The notes below the pieces were generated by a model. That model was not told the origin of the DNA. It was given only the letters and a program-made list of their open reading frames with translations, and made no database searches. A DNA stretch of 64,000 bases from Halichondria panicea (lineage: Eukaryota; Porifera; Demospongiae; Suberitida; Halichondriidae): the NCBI RefSeq assembly GCF_963675165.1, contig NC_087383.1, forward strand, positions 5,806,839-5,870,838. The letters are read 5' to 3'. Both the position numbers and the translations under genes were made by a program. Positions 1 to 10,960 of this stretch are shown here, in pieces; positions within the stretch are counted from its first letter, which is position 1; each line of letters begins with the position of its first letter.

Positions 1-827
1 CAAAACACTACTGTTGCTATAGACCTCAACTGCTCAAGGGTTGCTAAGATAAGAGGGGTGTGGCCATGCTGTCTGCTATGTCTGAGCATGCTCAGTAGGA
101 AAACAATGGCGAACTGACCTCTGCACTTATTAAAGAAGCCATATCATACACCCTAGCAAATTTAACTTCGAAGGAAAGCGATTAGTTCGGGACGTACCCA
201 AGGCGACAGAGGACACTAATATGTGTCTAGTTTGTGCTGTGGAGCTACAGTTCTATAGATTATCTCGCGGAAGAACCTGAGAGGAAGATGAAGAAAAAGT
301 TGTTGTTTTTTTAGTTTTGCTGTTTTTATAACTTTTTCATACAATGTTCAATTCAGTTCATATTTCACACAAATGTCACAAATGATATGGGCAACAGATA
401 TATAAACTCAAAATAACTGTGTCTTGTGTCTTGGGTGAGATCCAGAGGGGGCGTTTTTGCTGTTTTCGACCCAACCCTACTATTAGCACTACCGTGCTAA
501 TGATTATGATGAACATAATTATGTGCACTCATAATTATAAGCTCATTGCACAAGAACAGGCCTATAGCTATATAGCAGAGTGACAAACCGACTATTGGTA
601 AGTTTCTACCTAATTCCTACTTGAGGACATTGCATGAGCTAGTAATTTAGTTTCAGACCAATAATTATCACCATGCAGATGGCAGAATAAGATGCTATTA
701 AGCTAGGACAACTTATCTAAAATCAAGAGGTGTTATTTCTACCTCTGCTGTTAAGTGCCATCAACAAGTATTAATTTTTAATTCTGCTGACCTTGTTCAC
801 ATAATTATGGACGTGTAACTAACTTAC
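1..827. other. Intron or downstream part of the ankyrin gene; no exon recognised
   Basis: The gene on the minus strand must continue here, because its last visible exon ends in phase 1 at 828 with a good donor. I found no further ankyrin cassette. From about 540 to 820 the sequence is a diverged copy of the intron flanking the exon at 7300-7404; the run from the caggcctag block through the tattggtaagyttctacc block is shared. This stretch therefore belongs to the tandem exon duplication. Bases 1-540 show nothing I can name. Confidence 0.4.
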
Positions 828-1258
828 TATTGATATCAACATTGCACTCTGTGATGAGGTACTTGATAGTGTCCAGGTCCCCCTCTCTGACTGCCAGTCT
901 CAGTGGAGTTAGTCCATTCCTGGTCACAGCTCCTATAGTGGTGAGAGTTGTGGAAGTGTACGTGATAATAATTATGTGTAGTGATATTTGTAGCGTACAA
1001 ATAAACTCTGTAATAATAATTATACCACTATACAGTTTAGCAGGTTATTTTCGTATGGTGGATCTTTTCGCATTTTTATGTATTAATCATGATCACTGGA
1101 GCATTCCGTATAATTATTATAAGGCTGCTCAGTGGGTAGCTAGCTGAAGATCAGAGTGTTCTGGTATACATAGCTTTGGTATACTGTAAAACAGAACAAA
1201 ATTGCAGTGTGTTTGGACGCTATTATAGCATATAATTATAGCATATCGAATTGCTTAA
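540..1258. repeat. Tandemly duplicated ankyrin exon plus intron flanks (copy 1, split)
   Basis: 540-1258 and its continuation from 5190 correspond to 5460-6550 and 6970-7440. Each copy carries one ankyrin cassette exon and similar intron sequence, including the caggcctag block, gtgtaactaacttac and tcgaattgcttaactgtgtgcatag. In this copy a TTAA element separates the two halves. The duplication therefore predates the insertion. Confidence 0.7.
828..932 (-). CDS. Ankyrin cassette exon (105 nt, phase 1-1)
   Basis: Acceptor ctatag and donor A|gtaagtt bound an open exon reading [19 protein letters not shown] and then an IKYLI helix. Its flanks are near-copies of those of the next two upstream exons, so it arose by tandem duplication. 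It is the last exon of this gene visible in the window. Confidence 0.75.
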
Positions 1259-3663
1259 CCAACTCCCCGCGGTTGACGCAAATTTGCATCATTACGGAAT
1301 AAGCTGGTAACCGCGGATGACGCACATTTGTGTCAACCGCACATTACTCTACTCTTATTTAATTTGTGGTAAGCTACAACCTTCCTGAGCTCCACATCTC
1401 TGCAAGGCTTCTCCCCAAGGTCAACAGAAGCCATACCGTGTCCGATCACCATGCATAGATTAGCAATCAAAAATGTGCTTAAAATTTCGTGTGAAATTTG
1501 TTCAATATCAATCTCAAAAGTGAACATACATACATTATAATAAATTAATTCTATGGTACAACAACATAGGGGATGAGGTATCCTGGATAGTAGTGACAGT
1601 GAGTGGGACTTCTCAGACCCATAAGATGGTGGTGGTTCCATGGCAGTAGCAGTGATGATAGTTTCACAGACCTGCATGAGGAAGAAGGAGTATTACCAAC
1701 CAAGCAGAGAATCAATGGTTCTTACACACAAGTAGCACAGAACCATAAATAATTTAATTTTAAATGTAACCTTTGGGGTGGTGCCTAAAAGATCAAAAGA
1801 TTATCATGCAATCAATACACACACTAAATTGAATACCGTATAGCGGGTAATTTTTGTGGGGTAAAATATTCGTTATTTTCGTGGGAAGGCTGACCTCCAC
1901 GAAATTTTAACGTTGGCGTGGCTTATCGGAACGTAGGAATGCCGTGCAGCCACGAGACTAAAACTCACGAAAACCACCTTTTCTTGAGTTGAATGAATTT
2001 TTTACCCCCGAAACTTACCCGCTATAAGGTAATAACATTCAGCCACATAATTATAATAAAAATTGGGTAGATACATGTAACACAGCACTAACTCACAAGC
2101 CAACAAACTTAAAGAAGTATACTGAGAATGGCCATACACAAGTACAGTATACATCTCATAAAAGGGTGACAAAAAATTATGAATCATGCAACCTTAGACA
2201 AAATTATGTATAGGCTCCCACAAGCAAACTTACATGCAATGGCACTCATACTCGGGTATAGGTAAGGACTGGGACCAGCAATTATTGCTGAATCAGCTAA
2301 AACGCAGCCACGCCCACGATTTTTAATAATAAATGTTTCGTGTGTAAAAAATTAGTTTAGCTACTTATCTTTTTTAGTTCTAATTCCGGAGGTCTAAACC
2401 TTCCTTTCAGCTCTAAATTTTTAGTGTAGTAGGTAGTTCAAAGGTTTGTGCAAACTATTCAATCGGGAGGAAGCATGGTACTCTATGCAAAGTAAGTTAT
2501 TAGCTTTTACATTTAAAATTAACAGCTAGAAAACTACGTTTTTTGCAAAATCTCACCTTTGGCTGAATGAACAGCTCCCTCCCGATTGAATAGTCTGCAT
2601 AAACCTTTGAACTACCTACTACACTAACAATTTAGAGCTGAAAGGAAGGTTTAGACCTCCGGAATTAGAACTAAAAAAGATAAGTAGCTAAACTAATTTT
2701 AAAAATCGTGGGCGTGGCTGCGTTTTAGCTGATTCAGCAATAATTGCTGGTCCCAGTCCTTAACCTACCTGAGTAGGCACATAATTGTGACAGGGCCTAG
2801 GAAAACAACCCTTATGGAGCAAACTAATAATGTTCAGTACACTACAAAGTAAAATATTAGAGCTATTTTAGGATTTTGGTTTTCTTTCATAAGAAGTAAC
2901 TTCAACATCTCCTCTAACTTAAAAAAAAATTTTTTTATCTGAAAATTTTTTGTATAGCCGTTACAAGGCAGCCATTGAATTTTTTCATGCTGTTCTTGCA
3001 TGCGGATAGAACTTGGAACATTAGTTTCTCAAAACGGTAGGTCAATACTGTCCCCCTTTCACCCGAAAATATTTTGGGGTAGGAAGGTGCAAAGTGAGTG
3101 ATATTGTAATCAATTTGAAGCTTAAGCACTGCTTTATTTAATTAAGCAATAAAATACAATTAATTAGTTTGCTCCATAAGGGTTGTTTTCCTAGGCCCTG
3201 TCACAATTATAAACAAACTGGGAGTTCATAAAAAGATTCAACTTTGGGCACAGAATTACAATGCATATCACAGGCAAACACAAGCAAACACACAAGCCAA
3301 CTAATGACAAATTGTGACCTAATCCTAGCTGGGGAGCATAACACAACCAACAAGCCTATTATGTTGGGAAGAAAATGTCCTTACACAAGTAAACAGTACA
3401 CTCATAAACCCAACAAGCCTTTGCTTTCCCCTGTCAAAGGTCAGAACATTATTATGCAATCAACCTCTGTACATGTACACAGTGAGCCTAATGAGTAGTG
3501 CCTAATTGAATTGTAACCTTGGAAGCAAGCAGGAACTTCACACAAGCCTAGGCATAAGAATTAATTTTTGGCAGCACTGATAATGTAAATTGTTAGCACG
3601 TATAAAGTATCATGCCACAGGGGGCACACACAGAACAGGCGGGCACGCACGCACACACGCGCA

Positions 3664-3737
<74 letters not shown>

Positions 3738-6700
3738 GGCACCAATAGTGAATACACACACATGTGCACACAAATACACACACACACAGATACACACACA
3801 CACGCGCGCAGGCAGCCACACACACATGTACACCTGCGAGGGCACACACACACACACATATACTTGCGCGGGCACACATATACAGACACACACACACGCA
3901 CGCACGTGCATATAAAGATACACACACAAGTGCACACACACACACACACACAAACATCACTTACTGTAAGCAGTTCCACTCCTGGCCTGCCTATGGACTC
4001 CCACCATCTCAACCAATCTATTGGCCCAAACTTTCCGGTGTCCAGCATTCTTCACAGCTGATAACAGAATACATTGTGGATGAGACCAACAGATAGCTAA
4101 GCAAATCAATGATAACCCCTTTACATTGCAACACTGCTGAGCGTACATATAGGCTTCTGTATTTTAAACTCGGGCTTCAACACACTGCTGGAGCCAGTGT
4201 ACTTTACAAGCTACGTAGGTAAGCGTATAGTATTATCAGCTAGCGCACATAAAGCTTACCTCTAAAGTAATCTCTCGCTCTGTCCTTGGCTGGTTGACTG
4301 TTCGACTGTTCTGATAGAACTACAAGGTAGCTTGAAGAGAACTGTTACTGTTACTAAGGGGTGCTTGCCACACTGAAACAAATAAATTAAATATCAAACA
4401 CTGTACACTACACTCTAAAAACAGGCTCTAAACTAACTCAGCTTCTACACAAGTATACTTCACACACTCATAAGCTATCTAGGCAAGTGCATAAGCATAT
4501 TAAATCAGTTCAGAGGCTTATGAAGGCTTATACTAACTACATAATGCTTGCTATATACGCACACAAAGCTTACCTCTAAAGTGATCCTTGCATGCTCTGG
4601 CCCTTGGCTGGTTGACTGTTTCGTTGGAAACCAGGAGATTCTGACACAGTAACTATACTGTAGACTACTTTGCTAAGAAGTTGAATAACGAAAGCTGTCT
4701 GTTTCCAAGTTATGCATCTTTCTTTGCTAGAGGCAAATGCTGAAAAAGAGAAAATAATTGAATATCAAACGTTGTAGACTACACTCTAAAAACAGGCTCT
4801 AAACTAACTAAGCTACTCTTCCAGTATAATTATGTCACACACTCAGAGGCTATCTAGGTAGGTGGACAAGCATATTAAATCAGCTCAAAAGGCTTATAAA
4901 GGCTGAACTAGGAAAATGCTGATCGCTATGCACACACAGAGCTTACTTGTGAAATGATCCTTCGCTGGGGCCTTGGCTGGTATACTCCTCCGTTCGAAAC
5001 TTAGAGATCCTGTCAGAGTAACTATTCTAGACTACTTTGCAACAAAGTTGCCTGCAGAAAACTGCTACTGCTTCTTAGCTACGCATCTTTCTTTGCTAGG
5101 GGCTGATAATAAAAGTAATTTAAAATTAATTAGATTTTGGTTCCGCGGTGGGCGGTACTACGTATGAAATCATAACCGCGGCTATTCAGTTAACTGTGTG
5201 CATAGTAACTAATTATGAAAGTAGTCTATGGCCTACAAGTTACTATATACCCTAGCGCACTGAAGTCTAACCCTCGTCTGTTGACAGGAGAATACGCTCG
5301 TGCAGGTTCAAGCTATTCCGCGAAAATTAAATGCGCGAAAACGTTTCTAACGATCATTTCGCGAAATTTGACTCAACATACTCATCCCAAACCTTCGTCT
5401 GGAATGGCCATTTATACCCACTATACGGCACTATAATTATATACGGTACGAAGAGCAAGCCACAAGTATTGTTTATACACTGTTAAGTGCCATCAACAGG
5501 ATTAAACGTATTCTGACTTGTTCAGTTTACTATATATACACCCTAGAGCACTGAAGTGCTAACCCTCGTCTGTTGACAGGAGAATGGAGTGCATATAGCA
5601 ACCACACAATCAATAGTTTTGAATTAACAGTAACAGAGCCAAACCAACTCAGTAAATCAATTATTATAGCAAACATATAGACGATGGTTGCTAGGCAACA
5701 ACATAATTATAATCATTAGATAGCGAGTGTTGTATACAATATACAGGCAGCACAACACAAGGATTCTCATGCTATATTATTATTATTATTATGATGACCC
5801 TTACCAAATCATGCAGAGAGGCTACACGATCGTGTAATAAAATATATAACACGGAAGGGACTGTATGACTTTTGTAACCTAAGCACCCTAACCCTCCATT
5901 ATCAACTTACCCTGATCATGAACTGTACTTCATTCACATGAATATTGTATTGCATGTACTAACTTACCATTGATATTCACATTCCACTCTGTGATGAGGT
6001 ACTTGATAGTGTCCAGCTTCCCCCATCTGACTGCCAGTCCCAGTGGAGTTAGTCCACCACTGGTCACAGCTCCTATAGTTGTGGAAGTGTATGTGATAAT
6101 ACGTGTAGTGAGGATAAACTATATTTGTAGTTAAAGCTGCGTATAAACAAACTCTGTAATAATAATATACAACTACACAGTTTTTAGTTATTTTCGTATG
6201 GTGGATCTTTTCGCATTTTTTGTGTATTAATTACGATCACCGTATAATTATTATAAGGCAGCTGAAGATCAGAGTGTTCTGGTGTAAACTAAATCAGTAG
6301 CTTTGGTATACTGTACAACACTTAAAGTGTGTTTTGGTGAACACTATTATGCTAGAGTATAATTATAATAGCATATCGAATATTGTATTGCTATTATAGT
6401 GTATAGCATAATTATCGAATTGCTTAACTGTGTGCATAGAAAGGTCAACGCAATGAGTAACCATTCCCTATAATTATGACAGGCCTACAAGTTACTATAC
6501 ACCCTACAGCACTGAAGTGCTAACCCTCGGCTGTTGACAGGAGAATGGAGTGCTCAGTTATACAATAATAAAGAGACCGGTAAAGGATCACTTTAGCTGC
6601 ATGTATAGATCTACCTCGAATAAAGGTCGCGTGTGGAGCTCATGCAAGTTCCGCAAAACTTAAATGCGCGAAAACTATTTTAACGGTCATTTCGCAAAAT

Positions 6701-7677
6701 TTCATAAAAAATTATATACCCTCAAACTATACCCACTATACGGTAAGAAGAGCAAGTCACATGCAAGTATTGTTTAGTGTTAAGTGCCATCAACAGGTAA
6801 ACATTTCACCTATATAAGGTGTCACACAAAAAGCATGCTACTGATTGTACAGAGGTATAAATAACAGTCGGTCCATCGGTCAATTTCTGAGCAATTATAG
6901 CTGACCATTAACTACTTGCTCAGTGATAGTGTCCTAAGCATGCAAAGATTGAAGGCCAAAGGTCATATAGTTATGATGAACATATGCACACTCATAATTA
7001 TATCAGCTGTGTTGTTCATTGCAAGAGCAGGCCTAGCTATGTAGCTATGTAGCAGAGTGACAAACCAACTATTGGTAAGCTTCTACCCAAACCCTACTTG
7101 ATTACTAAGGACATTACATGAGTAAATTAGTGTTTGACCAATATCACCTGATGGCAGAACAAAATGCTATTATGCTAGGACAACTTATCAGGACAATCAA
7201 GAGGTGTTATTTCTACCTCTGGTGTTAAGTGCAGTCAACACGGGGTTTACTTTTTTATTTCTGCTGACTTGTTCACATAATTATGCACGTGTAACTTACT
7301 ATTGATATCCACATTACACTCCCTGATGAGGTACTTGATAGTGTCCAGCTCCCCCTCTCTGACTGCCACTCCCAGTGGAGTTAGTCCACCACCGGTCACA
7401 GCTCCTATAGTTGTGAGTTAGGGAGCATTGACACGTACATAGTTTACTAAGAAGTCAGAGTCAATTGTTCTCAAATTCAACTATTCAATAGCTGCGTATG
7501 CACTAGACACGTTAAGACTTGGTACATGCATGCATGGGGATAATTCCAGGGATGAAACATGTCACCTATCCCCAGATTAGAATGAACACATTACCACAAT
7601 ACACGATATTAAGTCAAATCTAATGTTAAAAATTAAATATCACAGTATTGCTTTGTGTAAAATCTCAAAATGGGAAA

Positions 7678-7708
<31 letters not shown>

Positions 7709-9476
7709 TGTGTGTGTGTTTGAGGTTTCAAAATAAAATTATATAAACCTTAACGCGGGCATTTTCGAATCAGTTTTTATTGTTGAATCGAATAGAGCGT
7801 CCTTTAAGAGCGTCCTTTAAGCTTCAAAATGATACCAAGATCGACCTCCTAGCTACTTTCTTTCCGGAGATATGTTCGAGGGAACGCTACGAAGGTATTG
7901 CAATGCCCTCTTGAGCAAATGACGCTCAAACGTCATGAATAATTGAAGTTCAATTATTGCTTTCCGGCACTTCCGTATACTCATAAAGCTTAGTAAAAGA
8001 TGTTCTGGAGAAGACAAGTTAGTTAGATGAAGGCTAGGCGTTCTAGGACTCTCTAGCTAGCTAGTATAGCTATGTAGCTGGATTGCTTGGCACCTAGGAA
8101 GGATTTTTGAAGAAATAAAGAGACAAAGACTCCCGTCGCTCGAATGGTAAGCTCTCATGTCTTGTTATAAGCTTGTACTTATTATCTGTGTAATGTATCA
8201 GTCTTATAAAAGATCCCTCACTTATATGGAGCCTACAGAAAGTGTCTCTGTCCTTCATACAGCTTAAAGGAAGCCTAAGTGATATATTATAGGTAGTCTT
8301 TCACTTAGTATTCGTCCGTATCGATCTAAGGCTTGATTCAACTCATTAGTAGCCTTATAAGAAGCTTTCCTCTTTTAATTTAGTACTGGTATCACTGCCA
8401 TTGTGCTTAGTAGTAACACTGAGGCCTGATGGGATGGGTGATCACATCATGGAGGGCCCAGGAAACTGCTGCCATTGTGCTTAGTAGTAACACAGTTTCC
8501 TGGGCCCTCCATGATGTGATCACTTCGTAGAGACCCAAATTTTTACAGGTAGGTAGAGGAAGGGTTGAAGTTAGCACTATTGAGTGCTTTGACATAAGCA
8601 CATGTACATGTGTCTAGCCCTAACCACTATGTACGTTAGTTCAGCTATGAATTGGAGATAATACGGCCTTAAAGTGTTACATGACACACACTGACTTACC
8701 TAGGTCACACTGTCCAGTTGCCATTAGTAACTGGACACACTTCAGGTATCCCCTGCGGCAGGCAAAGTATAGGGGAGTGTTCTTAGCATTAGTTTGTACA
8801 TTGATATCGATGCCATCTTGCTGTGTGAGTATCTTCACTACATGAGGGCGGTTGTGATTGCATGCCCTATGGAGAGCGGTCCATCCAACACTGTCCCTCC
8901 AGTCTACAGGAGCTCCTCTAGCCAGCAGCCTCTCCACCTCGTCCACACGACCATACTCGGAAGCATTATGGAGTTGCTGACCCAGATCACGACTACAGTG
9001 TATTGTGGGAGGAGGTAAACAATGAAGGGCAGAAATTATTATTATTATGTACCTACAAATGACAATGAGTAATCTCAGTCTCCAATTAGTGGACTGTTAG
9101 GTGGTGAGGAGTGAGTGGGTGTATTATAAAGGATGTGACTGTATTGACCACAATCTTAGGAGCTCGCCTTCACTTGCTAGCTATATCCACATCTAGACAC
9201 CAGAGGAGCCTGCAACTAATTAACCATCACTCATTTAGGTCACTCATAGTTTCTGAGGTTGTCATCTAAATAAGTAATACAGTCATCTTTGCTTCTATAG
9301 CTAGTAAGCACGAGTTATACTATTATACAGTATAAACAATACATGTAGTGTTAGGAGTACATTATGGTCACAGTCATTACCCGAGGCCGTGCCGCGGCCA
9401 GCGGGTATAGTAGTCTGTTGGTTTGTTTGTCTGTTTGTCTGTTTGTGACGAGAATCTCTACTCACCTGGATGCCAT
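828..9476 (-). CDS. Ankyrin-repeat protein gene, 5' part, runs off the left edge
   Basis: I assembled five exons by eye on the minus strand: 9476-9466 (ATG, starting MASS), 8992-8700, 7404-7300, 6072-5968 and 932-828. All have GT donors and AG acceptors and the phases agree (2, then 1,1,1,1). The second exon encodes about 97 residues with two to three ankyrin units, including [14 protein letters not shown] and [13 protein letters not shown]. Each later exon encodes one 35-residue unit of the type [20 protein letters not shown]. Ankyrin repeats bind other proteins; nothing visible here gives an enzymatic role. The C-terminal half lies outside the window, so a Roc-COR-Death tail like that of the gene at 37448-54561 is possible but unseen. 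The start was chosen because the ATG at 9476 splices in phase to [15 protein letters not shown], a normal ankyrin N-cap. There is no stop in any exon. Confidence 0.78.
1834..2031. mobile_element. MITE with taccgtatagcgggta termini (TA site)
   Basis: Inverted ends taccgtatagcgggtaa and ttacccgctataaggta, about 200 bp, flanked by TA. The second TTAA-element copy lacks it at the matching position (about 23554), so this copy shows the filled site and that one the empty site. Other members are at 43699-44035 and, truncated, near 5310, 6650 and 49660. Confidence 0.75.
2251..2773. mobile_element. Foldback element, arms about 210 bp, TA target
   Basis: The left arm (ctcgggtataggtaaggact onward) reappears inverted at the right end as agtccttaacctacctgag. 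The arms share blocks around the aatcagctaaaacgcagcca and taaaccttcctttcagctct sequences. The flanks are TA. The second TTAA-element copy reads cactcaTAggcac at 23781-23793, the exact empty site. No coding capacity is seen. Confidence 0.8.
2781..3210. mobile_element. MITE with 47-bp terminal inverted repeats (CAGGGCCTAGG type)
   Basis: Left end ataattgtgacagggcctag and right end ctaggccctgtcacaattat are inverted, and they extend through the aaaacaacccttatggagca block. The same terminus occurs at 61297-61325, so the family is dispersed. The ends resemble hAT-type termini, but I could not fix a target duplication. Confidence 0.75.
3669..3734. repeat. (AC)n microsatellite
   Basis: An uninterrupted run of AC dinucleotides, followed to 3955 by broken CA-rich sequence with cgcgcgggcacac motifs. 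The matching part of the second TTAA element (24370-24730) is also CA-rich, so the tract is part of the element. The long His/Thr or Cys/Val reading frames across it are artefacts. Confidence 0.9.
4240..5120. repeat. Three diverged tandem units with exon-like edges inside the TTAA element
   Basis: Units beginning near 4245, 4557 and 4928 each contain cacacaaagcttacctct or a variant, ccttggctggt and catctttctttgcta. Read on the minus strand, each unit runs from a tctag acceptor-like site to an agaggtaagc donor-like site. The first has about 50 open codons, but the matching unit in the second element copy has an early stop. I therefore call these repeats and not coding exons. Confidence 0.55.
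5968..6072 (-). CDS. Ankyrin cassette exon (105 nt, phase 1-1)
   Basis: The boundaries and length match the exon at 828-932. It reads [19 protein letters not shown], then [15 protein letters not shown], with no stop. The downstream intron carries the sequence gaattgc-TTAA-ctgtgtgcatag, which is the empty version of the TTAA element site seen at 1255 and 5190. Confidence 0.75.
7300..7404 (-). CDS. Ankyrin cassette exon (105 nt, phase 1-1)
   Basis: It reads [19 protein letters not shown], then [15 protein letters not shown]. The open frame, acceptor and donor are the same as in its paralogues. It follows the exon ending at 8700, which finishes in phase 1 (CDL plus one base), so the join gives CDLG-AVT. 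Confidence 0.76.
7748..7975. repeat. Dispersed repeat shared with 61318-61550
   Basis: Both regions share ttaacgcggg, tcaaaatgataccaagatcg and gagatatgttcgagggaacg, then aatgacgctcaaacg and ttccggcacttccg. The right-hand copy keeps a short open frame ([13 protein letters not shown]) that is broken here. The function is unknown; it is probably a transposon fragment. Confidence 0.65.
8438..8523. repeat. Perfect 31-bp inverted repeat with 24-nt loop
   Basis: Arms 8438-8468 and 8493-8523 (starting gtgatcacatcatggagggc) are exact reverse complements. The loop sequence, cattgtgcttagtagtaac, is also present as a direct repeat just to the left at 8398-8418. The hairpin lies in the intron between the 8700-8992 and 7300-7404 exons. 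An inverted local duplication explains it. Confidence 0.85.
8700..8992 (-). CDS. Ankyrin exon 2, two to three repeats (293 nt)
   Basis: Acceptor cactgtag at 8993 and donor CTAG|gtaagtc at 8699. The translation runs from [15 protein letters not shown] through [20 protein letters not shown] to [19 protein letters not shown] and ends CDL. The TALH and TPLYFA motifs are textbook ankyrin. This exon is more diverged from the cassette consensus than the other exons and caps the repeat stack. Confidence 0.8.
9466..9476 (-). CDS. First coding exon of the ankyrin gene (11 nt)
   Basis: ATG GCA TCC AG followed by the donor gtgagt. The phase (2) is exactly what the acceptor at 8992 needs. The exon is short, so alone it would be weak. 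The phase match and the sensible N-terminus ([11 protein letters not shown]) are the support. The promoter should lie at about 9480-9770, which this gene shares head-to-head with the Helentron reading frame. Confidence 0.55.
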
Positions 9477-9479
9477 AGC

Positions 9480-9771
9480 GCAGCGTTTGCAGCATAGATA
9501 GCCTTCACACAATGCTTTAAATAGTGGCAGATTTTTTGATGTTAAAGTTTCTTTGTCGAATAAAAGCGAGCAAAAGCTAAACTTGCCCGTTGGCAGCTGC
9601 TAACTACACGCGGCCTTTATTCGAGATAATTGCATTTTCATTTGTTGTGGGCACATGCGCACTATGGCCATAACCAAGCCCATCCACGTGGTTTTAATCA
9701 TTGGTTTATGACTGAAGACTATTGAAAGCCTGAAAAGGACAGACTAGACTTCTTGGACCGAAGCTATCACA
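9480..9771. promoter_or_regulatory. Divergent intergenic region between ankyrin gene and Helentron
   Basis: About 290 bp separate the ankyrin gene start (minus) from the first Helentron ATG (plus). I see no clear TATA box or binding site. The 5' end of the Helentron must fall somewhere here or further left. The region's regulatory role is inferred only from position. Confidence 0.3.
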
Positions 9772-10536
9772 ATGCCCTTCTCTAAACCTTGTCCCCAATG
9801 TGGGGATGAGGTCCACATCAGGACACTGAGGTGTCCACACTGTAACCATGTTCTGCGGTCCCTTACTGTACGTAGAAAGTGCAATGCAGCATCTACGATG
9901 GCAAGTAGAGCTTTAGAAACACCAAACAAAGCTCAACAACGACTACAGCAAGAGTGTGAACGCGCTAACAAAAATAGAGGTGTAGAATCACCTGAGACAA
10001 CTCAAAAGCGTAGAAAGCTGGACAATGTGCGTGCTTTAAAAAATCGTTCTTTAGAGTCACCCAAGACCACTCAGAAGCTTGAGCATGACCGTGTTATCAT
10101 AAATTGTGTCTTAGAATCACCTGAAACCAGCTTGACCATGAGCGTGTTATCATAAACCGTGCCTTAGAATCACCTGAAACCACTCAGAAGCGTAGAAAGC
10201 TTGAGCATGAGCGTGTCATCATAAACCGTGCCTTAGAATCACCCGAGACAACTCGCAGACGTGTAAAGCTTGAGTGTGAGCGCACAGCTTCTAGACGCTC
10301 TAATGTCTCCATAGATAACGCTATTGTGTCCTTTATTAATAAAACAAAAGAAGGACCAAATTACGTGTGTGTATCTTGCCAAAGACTCATGTATAGACAA
10401 ACGGTCGTATCCTTCACTAAGAGCAAATATACTAAAGCAAAAACGTCCTTGTTAAATACAGTAGTAGGTGACGATCATTTGTATGCTAGTTTTAACGGGA
10501 AGTATTTTATATGTAGAACTTGTGATGGTGCCCTGT
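9772..10536 (+). pseudogene. Helentron polyprotein, N-terminal part (zinc ribbon, repeats, DUF6570 start)
   Basis: Starts MPFSKPCPQCGDEVHIRTL with a CPQC/CPHC zinc ribbon. Five copies of a 23-residue, 69-bp repeat (ALESPETTQKRRKLEHERVI type) follow at about 9970-10302. The third copy has a deletion that shifts the frame near 10125. The first half of a DUF6570 domain follows, with YVCVSCQRLMYRQ and YFICRTCDGAL. The frame then runs into an insertion at 10537. The domain resumes in the same frame at 14007, so this piece and the next were one gene. This is the N-terminus typical of OTU-bearing Helitron/Helentron proteins. Confidence 0.85.
10530..10536. repeat. Left 7-bp direct repeat GCCCTGT (target-site duplication)
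   Basis: GCCCTGT at 10530-10536 is repeated at 14007-14013. Removing one copy and all between restores an uninterrupted DUF6570 frame (CDGAL followed by CKGCMP). That is strong evidence for a precise insertion. Confidence 0.75.
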
Positions 10537-10960
10537 CTAACACTGCTCCAGAAACAATGATTTACAAGATGGAAACCACACAGTAAACTACAGTTTACAC
10601 TGAAGTTTACAGCTCTGTGCACTCCAGGTTTTAGAGTTGTATACTGTTGTAAATGAACCAAGATTTAACAACATGGTTTACAATTATGTGCATGTCAAGT
10701 TTCCCTTTTGTACACCTGTTGTACACTAAGTGTAATCTCCTGGAAATTATGATGTAGACCACAAGTTTTTAATTTTAAATAATGTGTTGTAAACTCTAAG
10801 TATTAGTTATTATGATCATCGTATAATTATTATGAGTTCAATCATGAAATGTTCAACAGTTTCAACATTATAACAATTCGATTCTTGGCCGAGTGAATCT
10901 GTAGCAATGGAAACAATGTCAATGTTAGTTAAGAACAGCTAACTAAATAATTGTACTGTC

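Larger units (their letters stand above)
1255..5193. mobile_element. TTAA-flanked non-coding element, copy 1 (3.9 kb, with nested MITEs)
   Basis: TTAA stands at both ends (1255-1258 and 5190-5193). The ends are inverted and rich in CCGCGG: CCAACTCCCCGCGGTTGACG on the left, AACCGCGGCTATTCAG on the right. A second copy lies at 22914-26040. I see no transposase. TTAA duplication is typical of piggyBac and Kolobok elements, so this is probably a large non-autonomous member of one of them; the family is an inference. Two further elements and one foldback are inserted in it. Confidence 0.75.

Noticed and set aside
3561-4061. Long reading frames rich in Cys/Val or His/Thr on both strands
   Set aside because: They are translations of (AC)n repeats inside the TTAA element.
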